Shown in pieces: positions 43,321 to 55,566 of a stretch of 64,000 nt of DNA. This DNA is from Tieghemostelium lacteum. Its lineage: Eukaryota > Evosea > Eumycetozoa > Dictyosteliales > Raperosteliaceae. Within the stretch, counting starts at the first letter, position 1, and each line of letters opens with the position of its first letter. Where the stretch lies: contig LODT01000013.1 in assembly GCA_001606155.1 (NCBI GenBank), positions 744,001-808,000 on the forward strand. The letters are read 5' to 3'. The notes under the pieces are model-generated. The model was given only the letters and a program-made list of their open reading frames with translations, was not told the DNA's origin and ran no database searches. The position numbers and the translations under genes were made by a program.

Positions 43321-43770
43321 ATGGATTTAATTGTTTCAAAAAAGTTACAAAAAGAAAAACAAAAGTTGACCCTTCAAGAGCAACATGATAAAGAACTTTG
43401 TATGAGAGTGAAAAAAGATAAGGTAATCCCTGTTTTAAATCAATTATGCTTTAGATATAGACTAAAATCTATTTCAAGAGATATACTTATTGAAGAGCTA
43501 ACAAAGCTATTTAATGAAGATATTGCTCATTATTATGCAGACTTGATGGACAATATTGGCGATGGGAGATTTCTCCCACCTGCTGAAGTCGTATATACCA
43601 TGGAAGTTACAAAGAAATACATAGACTTGTTATTGAAATACAAGAATGAATATATGGAAGAAATAGAAAATATGGGTTGTCAATATAAAATGTTAAAATT
43701 AACACCTATTTCAAAACCAAGCAATACATTTGTTCATGAGTATTTAATGGTTAACCCAAAAATAAATTAG
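43321..43770 (+). CDS. Hypothetical helical protein
   Basis: 149 residues from an ATG after an AT-rich leader; normal, non-repetitive amino-acid composition throughout. Lys/Glu-rich helical N-terminus (KKLQKEKQKLTLQEQHDKEL), a middle part with LCFRYRLKSISRDILIEELTKLF and NIGDGRFLPPAEVVYTMEVT, and a helical tail. No signal peptide, membrane segment or motif I recognise. It stands alone among mobile-element fragments, so it could be a lineage-specific gene or come from an unrecognised element. Confidence 0.55.
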   Translation: MDLIVSKKLQKEKQKLTLQEQHDKELCMRVKKDKVIPVLNQLCFRYRLKSISRDILIEELTKLFNEDIAHYYADLMDNIGDGRFLPPAEVVYTMEVTKKYIDLLLKYKNEYMEEIENMGCQYKMLKLTPISKPSNTFVHEYLMVNPKIN

Positions 43771-44158
43771 ATAAATAATTAAGTACTTCTTTAGTATTTT
43801 AGAATATAGGAATAATATATGAATGTATTTAGAATAGCAAACTTTGATGAAATAAATGAAGAAAGTAGTTTAATTTAAGTTGTTCACAAGTGGACCACGA
43901 TAATTGCCTCTTCTGCAATGCTGAAATAGAATCGTCGTCTCACATTTTCAAATGCAATGAATTTTCCAACATTAAATAGATTTTCTCAAAATGTCTGAAT
44001 ACGAAATACAACTATGTACCATTATTGAATACTAAAGCCAGAGTTAGATAAAGCAAGAGAAGTTGAAAGCCTTAATAAACATTTTTTTAGATTTGTTATT
44101 GTCATTTCTTTTTATATTTTATTTAATTTATAATAATGAGAGGAATAATTATTTTTTT
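43771..44158. other. Spacer with LINE relic
   Basis: 388 nt between the hypothetical gene and CAND1. The middle part is the relic at about 43880-44080; the rest is AT-rich and featureless. Confidence 0.5.
43880..44080 (+). mobile_element. Relic of a LINE C-terminal zinc-binding region
   Basis: One frame reads NCLFCNAEIESSSHIFKC, the C-x2-C...H-x-F-x2-C spacing of the LINE zf-RVT motif (compare CPFCKETETSEHIFFTC in the neighbouring element). The reading is followed by stops. Nucleotide sequence differs from the nearby LINE, so it is an older copy or another subfamily. Confidence 0.6.
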
Positions 44159-47100
44159 TTAATTTGAAGTATCCATAGCATCGGTATTATGAGAAGTAGT
44201 ATCCTCAGATAAAATGGCAGAATATTGAGAGGCCAAAGCACCAGATTTTATAGAGGTTTTTATAAATTCCTCAAATTTAGCAACCGATTCACTATTTGGA
44301 ATTCTAGAGATGGCAGCAATAGCTCTGAGAGCAGAACGAACACATTCTTCATTACGTTCAACTTGTTGTTTGACAGCAGTATCACCAACTTTTTGTACAA
44401 GAGTCAATCTCAAAGGTTCAATGAGAGAGATTAAACCTTCCAAAAGAGCAGGACCATTAGATTGAGAGAGACGAACAATCATCAAATGACAGAGTAATTT
44501 GATATCGTATTGGGTGTCCTTTAGACCATCAGCAATTGCAGCAATAAATGCTGGAATATCAATCTTATCAATAGAGGTATCCAAAAGAGTGTACATACAT
44601 TCAAATGCTGTTTTTCTAATTTCTATACCATCATCAACCTTATGTTTAAATGGACCCAAATCAACTTCTCTAATTAATTCTGGTTTAATTTTACTGTTAT
44701 TATAGAGAATTGGTAAATAATTTGATAAATTATTACGAATTAATCCAGCTTTGTTGTGTGATATATAATTTAATGTTAATAATGCTGATCTTTTAACAAT
44801 CTAAATAAAAAAAAAATAAAAATAAAAGTATTAATATCGTTTTAATCTTGTGTGTGAGTATGTTTTTGGTATACATTACTAAATCTGTATCTAAAAGTAA
44901 GGTTAAGAAATCAGAAATATGTGGAGCTAAAAATTGATCAACTAAATCTTTAGATTCTAAAATTGAAAATTTAATAGAAGTAACAATAGTAGATCTTTCA
45001 AGATTAGAGGTAGATTTGATTTTTTCTTGAAGTTTTGGAATGATATCTTTTGGAGAGATCATTGAAACTTTACCAAGGCATTCAGCTACAATATTACGAG
45101 TACCCTCTTCTTCATTTACACAATTTTCAAAGAGAATTGGTAAGATGGTTTGTAGGTATGGCAGAATGGCAGTAATACCTTGTGAGGTACTTGACAATTT
45201 AATAATGGTTTCTCTGAGTGAATGTAATAGGAGATATTGTTTCTTTGGTTGATTTTTAATTTGTTCCAAAATGAATGGTAGATAGGATTGTAGTGAACAA
45301 ACTGCAATATCACCAAGACATAAAGCAGCAACTTGTTTAATTTCCTCATTGGCAGCATCAAATGTCTTATAGACTGATGATTGTAATTGTGCAGAGGTAG
45401 CACTGATATCAATACGACGACCAATTTCACCAATACATGATAGAGATAGTAATACCAATGATTCATTGTTACCTGTTAGATTACCCAACAATGTATTAAT
45501 TGTTTGTTGTCTCTTATCAGAAGTGGTATGAACTGTAATGATGGCAATACATTGAGAGATGGATAAGAATGCTTGTCTGGTAACTGGTTGTTTGATTTGT
45601 GATGCACAATCAATGAGTAATTGTAATAAATCTTGATAGGTCATACCTGGTTCATTAATCTCAACAATGATACCAAACAATGTCAATAGTGAATCTAGAG
45701 CAACACCTTGTAACAATGATGATTTCAACAGTAATAGAGTTGGTGGAATATATTTATCTTTAATGGTAGATGCACATTTTGGATTGGATTTTAATAACTC
45801 TTGATAGAAAACAAATGCCAAATGAGTCAATTGTAAATCAGCTTCATTAATTAATGAACTGACTTCAACTAGAATGGTTGGTAATTGTTTAGCAGAAATG
45901 GAACCTGGAATTTGTCTAACGATATCAATGAGAGCTACCAGAGAACTTTGTTTAAGAACACGGTTATTCTTTCTCAAAAAGGTAGCCATTAAATCAATAG
46001 ATGGTTCAAGAATAGCTGAAACATCAGTTTTACAAACTTGAGAGGTAATGATTCTAGATAAAACCTTTACAGTTACAACTCTAGTAATTTCATTATCAAG
46101 TCTTTCCAATAGAATAGCAAGACATGGTTTTAAAGTTTCTTTTGGGAAAGCATCACCAAAGTTTGCAATTAAAGTACCCATACATGAAATGGCAGATTCT
46201 TTAACCTCTTGATCAATATCTTGTTTCTCCAATTGTTGATAAATTGCCTGATAGAGACTTTGTAACAGTGGTGTAGTTGCAGATAAATTACCAGATGGTC
46301 TAACCAAAGGTGATAATACATTGATAAATTCTTGACATACTCTTAAGGCCTCTGATGAAATTCTATAATAACTATCATTTATACATTTAATAATGTGAGT
46401 TGATAATGATTGATAGTGATCTCTAAAAATCTCAGCTGGGTGATTAGACAGTAACAGTTTTAAAAAGATTAAAACTTCAATTTTCAAATTGGAATTTGCA
46501 TTCTTTTCACCAAGAGATAAATTGATACCACTAACCAGTTGACCAACATTTTTTTCAAGACAACTTGGACAAACAGTTACCAATTCTTTTAGTAATGAAA
46601 AAGCACCAACTTTAATTCTAATGGATTTATCAGAGAGACTTTTACTGATGGAACTTACCAATTTTGGAATTTGTTGAAGTAGAATTTGTTTGGCCTCTGG
46701 TGAGACATTCTTTCTGTACAATTGTTTCAATAGCAATGAAAAGGTTTGGAAAATATCTAAACGTACATTTTCCTCACGTTCCTTGAAACGTTGATAGAGA
46801 ACTGGTGCAACCTTTTCAAAGAGTTCTTGAATGAGTTCAACACGAGTTAAAATGATGGCACAAAGAGTTTTGGCTGAGGATCTACGAATTTTCCAAGAGA
46901 TATCATCGTCATCAGAGATATCAGCTTCTTCATCTTCATCTTCTTCCTCTTGTTCATCGGTATCCATTTCCTCTTCTTCCTCATCCATATCATCAGAGTA
47001 ATTTGGATCATATTTTATAAATTTACAACAGAGATTAATGATATCTTGCAAATAGGGTGAAATATCTTTTTGACATTTCTCTACTAGTGCTTCGAAACAC

Positions 47101-48091
47101 AATAGACAATTCTCACGCAATTCATCATTTTGATCAGCCTTGTCACAGTATTTAATGACATTTGGCATAATCTTTGATAGATATTTACCCAATCTGTATC
47201 CACTAGTCTTACAAATGGCACCAATAGCTTGAATCAATGTAGAGGTATGATCTGGTTTCTTGGATTCCTCGATAGATTTAATTATAAATTCAATCAATTG
47301 ATTAAATAATGCATCTGGTGCTGGTGCTGCCATACTAGATAAACATAATATTGCTCTCTTTCTAATTGCTGGTCTACTTGCATTCAATTTTGGTAATACT
47401 ACCTTTTGAATATTTTCTAAATCTCCAGTCATTGATGATCCATATTTTACCAATAAATCATTTAAAATATCTAAACTTGACATTTTAACTTCTGCTTTTT
47501 CATTTGGTATATTCTAAATTAATTTTTTTTTGTTTTTTTTGTTAATATATTTTTTTTTTGATGATCTAAAAAAAATAAAATTTTACATACAGCATCAATA
47601 GCAGAAATTAATTTTGGTACCAAACTTTTAATTACTAAATTTGAAATTGCTGAAGATTCTGATGGTAAATTTGAAATTATAGATTTCAAACCAATACTAC
47701 TAATTTCTTGTAATTCCTCTTTAGTATTATCAACCATACCTTTTGAAAGTGAATCAACCATTTCAATAGCTTGAGCATCTTTAACTCTTTTAATTAATAA
47801 TCCTAAACTGTAATATAATATTAAAAAAATAGTGTATTAGTTAAAAAAATCTATTTATATAAAAATTTGTTTTTATACTATATATTACCATTTAACTACA
47901 TTTTCTTGAACATTATTAGCATTATCACTTGTAAGTGATAATAATTTTGTTACAATTTTGGGTTCAAAAGTTGGGTCCATTTTAAAACTCTCCTTTTCCA
48001 ACTCTGCTGCCAAATCATGAGTTGCCATAAATCTAATATCTTTATCTCTACTGGCCATCTTATCCAGTATTTGACCTAAAAAGAATGACAT
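44159..48091 (-). CDS. cand1: CAND1 (TIP120), cullin-associated SCF exchange factor
   Basis: HEAT-repeat protein that binds unneddylated cullin-RBX1 and exchanges F-box substrate receptors. Four exons: 48091-47889, 47807-47591, 47513-44880 and 44800-44159, all in phase (VVK/CLGLLIKRVKD, SAIDA/NIPNEKAEV, LLDTDL/IVKRSALLTLN). Product 1231 residues, almost identical in length to human CAND1 (1230). Diagnostic blocks: ASRDKDIRFMATHDL at the start, the acidic loop DDMDEEEEEMDTDEQEEEDEDEE near 190, ELIREVDLGPFKHKVDDG near 1040 and a terminal AMDTSN matching human SMDTS. No sign of damage. Its job connects functionally to the F-box-like genes elsewhere in the window. Confidence 0.98.
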
Positions 48092-48241
48092 TTTTTGTTA
48101 AATTATTTGTATATGAAGAATTAAACCTTTTTGTTTCTTCACTGTCAACTAAAAAAAAAAAAAAGAAATTAAAAAAAAAACAATCAAGAAAAAAAAAAAA
48201 AAAATCTAATTTTGTAGAAAAAAACTTGAAAATTAATATTT

Positions 48242-49882
48242 TTAATTTGAAGATGTTGTTGTTGTTGATGTTGTTGATGTTGTTGATGCTGTTGTGGTTG
48301 GAATAATAGGTGGATTAAGTTCAAATTCTTTAATCATTGATTTTAAAGTTTCAATTAATTTTGAACGTGTAACAGAAACCTGTTCTTTTGTAATTCTATT
48401 TTTTATAGAAACAGTGTCAGTTTCAATTTCATTTTTACCTAAAAAGATTACAAATGGAATACCAAAATCATCAGGATAAGCTAATTGATTTGAACCTTTT
48501 GCAGGATTTTCTTTATAAGAGTATTCAGTAGAAATACCAGCACTCCATAATTCATTTGCCAATTTTAGACGATCTTTAATCAAACCTTTATCCCATTGTG
48601 CAATGAAAACTTGTGTTGAATTTTGACGTTGTTTAGTTTGTTTTTTAGTTTCTTCCTCTTCTAGAATGGTAAAGATTCTTTCGATACCAATTGAGAAACC
48701 TACAGCTGGAACATTGGTGCTACCATACATTCCAACTAGACCATCATAACGACCACCAGCTGAAATTGAACCTACACGATCTTGGTCAGTAAGTACAGCT
48801 TCATAGATTACACCAGTATAGTAATCCAAACCTCTAGCTAGAGATAAATCAAATTTGATACGATCAATACAACCAAGTGCCTCTAGGTACTCAAAGAGAA
48901 CTTTCATATCTTGTAGTGTTTGAACAGCTTGTGCATTAGCAGCACAAATACCAGATTCAGTAATCTTTGCCAACAATTCAAATGGTTTACCAGAGAGCTT
49001 AACAAAAGGTTCAATCTTATCAGCTACTGAAGGATCTAGATTCTTTTGTTCAACCATCTCTTTTCTAACTACATCCCATGGTTCTTTATCTAGTTTATCA
49101 ACAGCTGAACAAATGGGTCTAAATAGAGCTTCTGGTACACCACAGATTGCAAATATAGAATCTAAAAGTTTACGATGATTCAATTTAATCTCATAGTTTC
49201 CAATCTTTACCTGATCTAAAATCTCACACATTAAACGTAGACATTCTGAATCTGGTACCATCAAATCATATTGACCTGCAATATCAAAATCACATTGATA
49301 AAACTCTCTAAATCTACCTTTGGTCATTACAGGATTATCACGACGATAAACTCTTGCAATATGATATCTCTTCATATTCTTTATACCATTCATTGCGACA
49401 TATCTTGCAAATGGTACTGTCAAATCATAACGTAATGATGATAATTCTCCACCTTGATCTACCAAATCATAAATTAATTTTGAATCTTCACCATATTTAC
49501 CTGTTAATGTTTCCTTTAAAAAAAAAATTAATATCTAATTTCATTAAAGTTATAAAAAGACCTCTTTTGAATATATACTTACTTTTAATTCAAAAACTGG
49601 AGTTTCAATAGTAACAGCACCATGTCTATTAAAACAACTTTTAATAATTCCAAATACTTTTTCACGAATTACCATTTGTTGTGGATTATAATCTTGTGTA
49701 CCTTTTGGTGTCTTTAATTCAAATTTTGTTTTTGATTTCTTTGATGATTTATTTGCATTATTATTGTTATTATCTTTTGGTGTTTTTTCAGTTTTTGGTT
49801 TATTTGTTGTATCTTGTTTTTTTTCTGTTTGAACTACACTATCAGTAGTTGAAGTTGGTTTTGTTTCATTAGAATCTGACAT
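48242..49882 (-). CDS. hisS: Histidyl-tRNA synthetase
   Basis: Class II synthetase charging tRNA-His. Exons 49882-49583 and 49513-48242, phase 0 ([16 protein letters not shown]); 523 residues. Class II and HisRS motifs present: [12 protein letters not shown], motif 2 region [38 protein letters not shown] (HisA), [13 protein letters not shown] (HisB), and motif 3 [11 protein letters not shown], then the anticodon-binding domain ([20 protein letters not shown]). The N-terminus has a Lys/Asn-rich extension of about 50 residues with no clear mitochondrial presequence from this start, and the C-terminus ends in a Ser/Thr run. It lies about 150 nt downstream of CAND1 in tandem, with separate promoters assumed. 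Confidence 0.97.
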
Positions 49883-50068
49883 TTTTCGTTTAGAAATGAA
49901 AAAAAAAAAACAAAAAATTTTGTTTTTATGTTTTTTTGATTGTTCATGTTGTTTATGCTCAAGAATTTAAGAGATTTTATAAATATGAGAAATTAACCAT
50001 AATTAGATTATATATGAAAGTTTTTTTATTTTTGTGCTTATAAAAAAAGGTTTATACCTTTAAGTAAT

Positions 50069-53000
50069 TTAAAGGAATTGTTCAATATAATAATTTAAAA
50101 GTGATTCTCTGGTTCTTAGAATTTTTTGAGAAAATACAGGTGCTTGAAGAGATGCCAACTCACCATTGATGAGCTTAGTCAATAGGAAATCTTTAATTTC
50201 CGATTTTTTAATATCACAATGTGGAATGTTAGGCTCAAAAGGTACAACACCATCTTTGGTTGAACAAGATACCTGATAACCATTCGTTTGCTTATTGAAA
50301 TGAACTAAAATTACAACATGATTGAAATGTGATGCAATGGTATTTGGTGAATACGATTGTGTACCATCATTAAATATAACCACACAAATGTCGTTACCAA
50401 CTTGACGTTTTCTCTCAATTTGTTGTGGATCTGCATTACTGTATGGTAAAAGAGTGGAAACATGAAACATAATTTCATTACCATTGAAATCAGTGTACAG
50501 TGAATGTGTACCTGTGGAATTGGAACGTACATCCAATCCAGCACTGTAATGAGGCCAATTGAGTAACTCAATTTTCTCACCCAATAAATCTAAAAATATC
50601 TCCCACTCTTGTGATCCATTTTGATTGGAGAACAGCTCATCATCTGTAGTCTGACCCTGTTTACAATATACAAGTCCAAATTTGAATCCACTAGTGGTCT
50701 GACGTTCCTCTAGTGATAGTAACTCCTTTTGTAGTTCATCTTGGTTGCTGGCCAATGACAGAACCTTAGAATCAATAGTGTGGTCCATTTCATGTAAAAG
50801 ATGACCTACAATCTTTTTAGTTTTCAATTTCTTGGAGAGTGATGTAAGATTACCAATTTGAATGCATTTAGACTCTACACTAATTGTTTTGGCGCCGTAT
50901 TTACTATGTAATACACCACGATAGTTATCAGAAAGATCCTTCACCAATGAGAATGCCAGTGGTCCCATTTTTGGATCAGTACCTAAAAATGAATAGACAA
51001 CACCCTGAGATGACTCAAAAATGTATTTACGATAGAATCCGTGTTCTTGTTTGTTGAATTTTGGTTGATAGCCTTTTAGTGTAAACTCTTGATTCACCAA
51101 TTCAATATTCCATCCTGGACATTTTGAAATTAGTAAACCTGTTGATACCAATGGTGAATTTGTTGCAATGAGTGATGGTGACATGTTGATAGATCCAACA
51201 GATCCTTTCAAGAGATTAGGTGTATTGTTAAGTGATGATACAGTTGAACTTGTAGAGGTAGTACCTGTCAATGTTGTTGTACTATTCATTGTACTCATGG
51301 ATGATATAGTAGATGTAGTTGAAACTATAGATGATGATGAAGATGATAGGTCACCAACTGACATTTGTAATGTTTTTGGTGATGATATATCCACTGTATT
51401 AGTGGCCATTGCATTGTTACTGCTAACTAGTAGAGGTGTAATTACAGATGTTGAATTTACAGGATCATTAGAATTAACACCTGAAGACAAACTATTTTGA
51501 TACTTTTCAGGATACAATTTCTCTTTTACTCTTCTATCCTTACTGTGATGGAATATACCAATCTTTACAATACCACATGTCTTTAATGCCAATTCAACCA
51601 TTGTATGTGAATAGATAAATTTGAGAAACTCAATTTCCAATATATTATCTTCATCAATACCCAATCGATATTCCATCAGATTTAAATCTTTTAAAACTGG
51701 TATTTTCTTGAATGCATAAGCTTTCACTTGATCAACCAATACTGAATCCGAAAATAAAAATGTATAAACATCTTGTGTTGGTGTTATTGATCCACTACTA
51801 CCACTACTATTATTATTATTATTATTATTATTATTTAAACTATGTATACTATTTGAAAGGAATATTTCCAATTTAAAAGTTTTTAATAGATTGTATGCAG
51901 ATTTTCTCATAATTTCATTTTTTAAAGTTTCTGGTATTAACATGGACACTAAATCTTGATCTTGATCACTGTCATCGCCTTGTGCACTACCTTGAGCACT
52001 TGAATTACTAGATGTTGATTGATTGTTTTGTAATTGTTGTTGTTGTTGTAGTTTACCACTTGGACTAGTTGTTGTAGAATTGGATTTATTTGGACTACTA
52101 CCGGTGATCATATTCTGATTAGAAAACATCTTATTAATTGCCAATTTAGATTGCGACATGGTGATCTTTCTTGGAAGAATTTGTGATCCTATATCATCCA
52201 TTTCATCTGCTTGAGCAGAGAGTAACTGTGTGGCTCTTGAAATGGATCCAATTTCCCACTTTCTAGATGACTGGCTACTAAGACTTCCAGGTCCTGATGT
52301 AGAGGTTTTAACTTTACCTCTAAGTGCAGGTTCGGCACTTAACAATTGAAGCCAATCCATTTTATCACGATTAGAGTCAAAAGAGAGATAATAGTTCTTC
52401 TCTAGTGTACTTATAGACAAACAATGAGCTTGTGAATGAAATTTAAAACATTCTTGAATGGATACTGCTTTACTTAGATCTATAATACCCTTGAGATAAA
52501 ATGTCGATAAATCAACTTGAACAGGTTTGTTGGTCTTACTCTTTAGTGATTCAATCTTGTGTTTCACCATCTGTACCCATTTCTGTAGATCCTCCCTCTT
52601 ATCAGTTTGGAAATAGTATTTATTCACACTGTGAATAACTACAAATTTATTAGAATCGTCCTTGTAAATTTCACAATCTTGACAACAATTCAAATCAATG
52701 ATTCCAAGTGGATCTTTATCTTTTTGACTCTTATAATAAACCAATGATTGATCTAATAACTTCATCCATCTAATTTTCCATCCTTTACCTTCTTTCTTTT
52801 TACCCAATTCACCTTCTAAATAAATTACTGTTGATGTATTTATATTATTACTACTATTATTACTATTATTATTACAATTACTATTATCAATAAAACTACC
52901 ATTTCCATTATTATTAGTTTGAATTGGTTGAGATGTTGAAATATGATTTGAATGGTCATTATTGGTGCCACCATTACCACTACTACTACTACTATTTATA

Positions 53001-53881
53001 TCTAAATTTTGATCACCATTTGTTAGCTGTCTACTATGATTCTTTCTTTGAGTTTTCTCTTTTATATAATAATACAATTCAAGATTATCACCTAAAATAA
53101 ACCACATCTTTTTCCAAGTTCTAAAAGATTGACTATTTCCACATCTCTTTTCAATCCAACCATATTTTTTTGAATTTGAATATCTATTTTGTTCCAATTC
53201 ACCTTTAATTCTTAGTGTAATCTTTTTAATATGTGCATTTATACCTCCAATTAACTCAATCTATTTGTTTAAATATTAGTTATTGGTTTAAAAATAACAG
53301 AATATATAAACATACATATTCGGGTGTATTCATTTTAGGTAGAGTTTGTAAATACAATAGTAATGATGATATCTCTTCTAATCTTGATGAGGCTGATGAT
53401 AGTAATTTACCATTCTCTTTTGAATTCTCTTTATAGAGATCTAATATTCTCTCAAGATAATCAAGTTCAGAGATACTATATTCAACAATTTTCCATAATA
53501 TACTTGGTTGTGCTTTATATTTAGATTCTATGTTAGTCCATCAAAATCTTAATTTTTTTTTTGTTTTTTGGCAACTGTCCCTGGTGAAGGGGTTTAGTAA
53601 TATGTAAACCTACCTATACTCAAGGTCTTATTAATCTGTGAAAAACATAAATCAATAAGATGTGGTGATGCTGTTACTGAATCTTGGTTACAATTTCCAT
53701 TTAAATCCCCTTGCAGTGCTTTTTGAGTTGGAGAAGATGTAATATTGTTGTCTGTAATCGTCTTCTTTTCAACATTAATCAAATCATGACAGAAACCAAT
53801 TAGAACTTTTTTGGATCTTGATTCTGATAATTGTCCAATTGACAATAATAACTTATTTGATTTACTTTCATATTGATCCAT
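50069..53881 (-). CDS. PH-domain RapGAP protein
   Basis: Predicted GTPase-activating protein for Rap/Ral-like GTPases with membrane-targeting PH domains. Exons 53881-53614, 53527-53316 and 53260-50069, all in phase (TLSI/ESKYKAQPS, NTPEY/IELIGGINAH); 1223 residues. PH1 near 188-235 is split by an Asn/Ser insert; PH2 near 306-397 (LEGELGKKKEGKGWKIRWMKLLDQSLVYY...WVQMVKHKI); PH3-like 413-476 (YLKGIIDLSKAVSI...WLQLLSAEP). The Rap/Ran-GAP domain near 983-1167 shows SGFKFGLVYCKQGQTTDDELFSN, EIMFHVSTLLPY, and KRQVGNDICVVIFND. In ASHFNHVVILV an Asn lies about where the catalytic Asn thumb is expected; I could not align it exactly. The N-terminal ~160 residues are helical (YSISELDYLERILDLYKEN). Confidence 0.88.
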
Positions 53882-54261
53882 TCTGAAATATATAGTTTTG
53901 ACAATCTATCAAATCGTCATGCCAATGTTTTTAAAAAAAAAAAAAAAAAAAAATACAAAATGTTTGTTTTCAAATAAATTATTGGTATTAGTGTATAAAT
54001 AGATAATTTTTTTTAAAAGTTAGATATTAAAAAAAAAAAAGAGATCTATAAAATAGAGAATTTATTGTGAGCTGTTATTTTGGTTTGTTTTAAATGGGTC
54101 AATATATACAGGTGATTGGAATTTTTTTTTTTTGGTAAAAAGAATTTTTGATTATTTGTTTGAAGTGTGAAGAGAAGGGGATGGGGATTGGGGGATAATA
54201 AATAAGTTTTTGTTGTTATTGTTATTATTGTTTTTTTTTTTTCTTTAATTATTGATTATTT
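53882..54261. other. Intergenic spacer
   Basis: 380 nt with several A or T runs of 10-21 and a G-rich patch (GAAGGGGATGGGGATTGGGGG, about 54173). Nothing else recognised. Confidence 0.5.
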
Positions 54262-54326
54262 TTAAATTGTTATAAAATCAATATTAAATTTATGTATTTT
54301 TTCATCATGATTGTTATTATTTGAAA

Positions 54327-54369
<43 letters not shown>

Positions 54370-54600
54370 TAAATTAAATTGTAATTTTTGAATTGGCTGT
54401 GGTGGATTAATTGAGGATAATTTTGAAAATAAAGAAAAATTGGATAATGTGTTTAGAGCTGATAATTTAATTTCATGATTTGAGATTAATGGTGATGATG
54501 GAACATCGGAATCTGAATGAAAATTGCCAGATGACATTGGTGATGACATTTCACCAAATTCATAATCATCGTGGTCTTGTTGTGAATCAGATTCTAGCGT

Positions 54601-54632
<32 letters not shown>

Positions 54633-55566
54633 GTGTCTTACCAAAACATAAGAGTTTGTTAATGTCCATTTGTGGATTGGATTTCTGTTTGTTTAGTTGA
54701 ATTGATTGATTTAGTTTGTTAAATGATTTAATTGGTGAACTATTGGAATGGATTCTCCAAGATATTTCATTACCCTGAGGTGTATCATGTTCTAATATGA
54801 TAGGACTCTCTAGAGGTGACGATGGTAATTGTTGTGATGGTGGTGAATGTGAGCTTGGTGACATGCACATTGCAGATGACGATGAAGTAGGTGAAGTAGA
54901 AGATGGTTCATTTTCAATTCTGATAGTTTCAAATTGTTTTGAATTTATATAATTCCATGGATTGCATAGGAGTTTAAGTTGCCAATATCCATTACATCTG
55001 AGTGTGTGTCTACCAGATCTAAAGAATCTAGAGTGGGACAGAGCATCCTGCACTTGTCTTCTCCAATTGGTAGATTGTTTTTGGTTTGGAGACAAAATCT
55101 CCCAGTGATCATTCAAATAGACATAAACTTCTTTTTTCAAATTAAAGAATTCCTTATCAGGATGTAACTGTGACAATGCATAAAATACAACTCTTAGAAT
55201 TAGTGTCCATGATGGATGATTCATACACAAACATCTTGGAGTGCCATTTGAACATAATAGACATCTACTATTAGAACAACATTTTTTCCAATTGGTTGGA
55301 ATCATTATAGGTGACAGTGAATTAGATCCAGATGCATTACCACTTTTCTTATTTGTACTACTATTACTATTTGGACTGGAAATTGGTGATGAAATTGCGC
55401 TTGATAATGTTGGTGGTGAATTCATTATCTTATTACCGTTTATAATATTTTGTTGATGTTGTTGTTGTTGTTGTAATAGTTGAGATGGATTTTGTTGTTT
55501 ATTATCTTTATAGAAATTTTGGAAAATTGAACTTATTATATAATTGTTTTGTGGTAATACTTCCAT
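54262..55566 (-). CDS. Putative transcription factor: cysteine cluster plus forkhead-like winged helix
   Basis: 434 residues, single exon. After a Gln/Asn/Ser-rich start, residues 92-118 carry NWKKCCSNSRCLLCSNGTP and RCLCMNHPSW, with cysteines at about 96, 97, 102, 105, 112 and 114. Residues 118-200 resemble a winged helix: WTLILRVVFYALSQL, then LKKEVYVYLNDHW, then NWRRQVQDALSHSRFFRSG and GYWQL. The last two parallel forkhead WKNSVRHNLS...F and GYWTL. The rest is Ser/Pro/Asn-rich with poly-Asn runs. DNA binding and nuclear location are inferred from the fold resemblance; the combination is not a family I can name. A 4-kb noncoding stretch precedes it. Confidence 0.7.
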
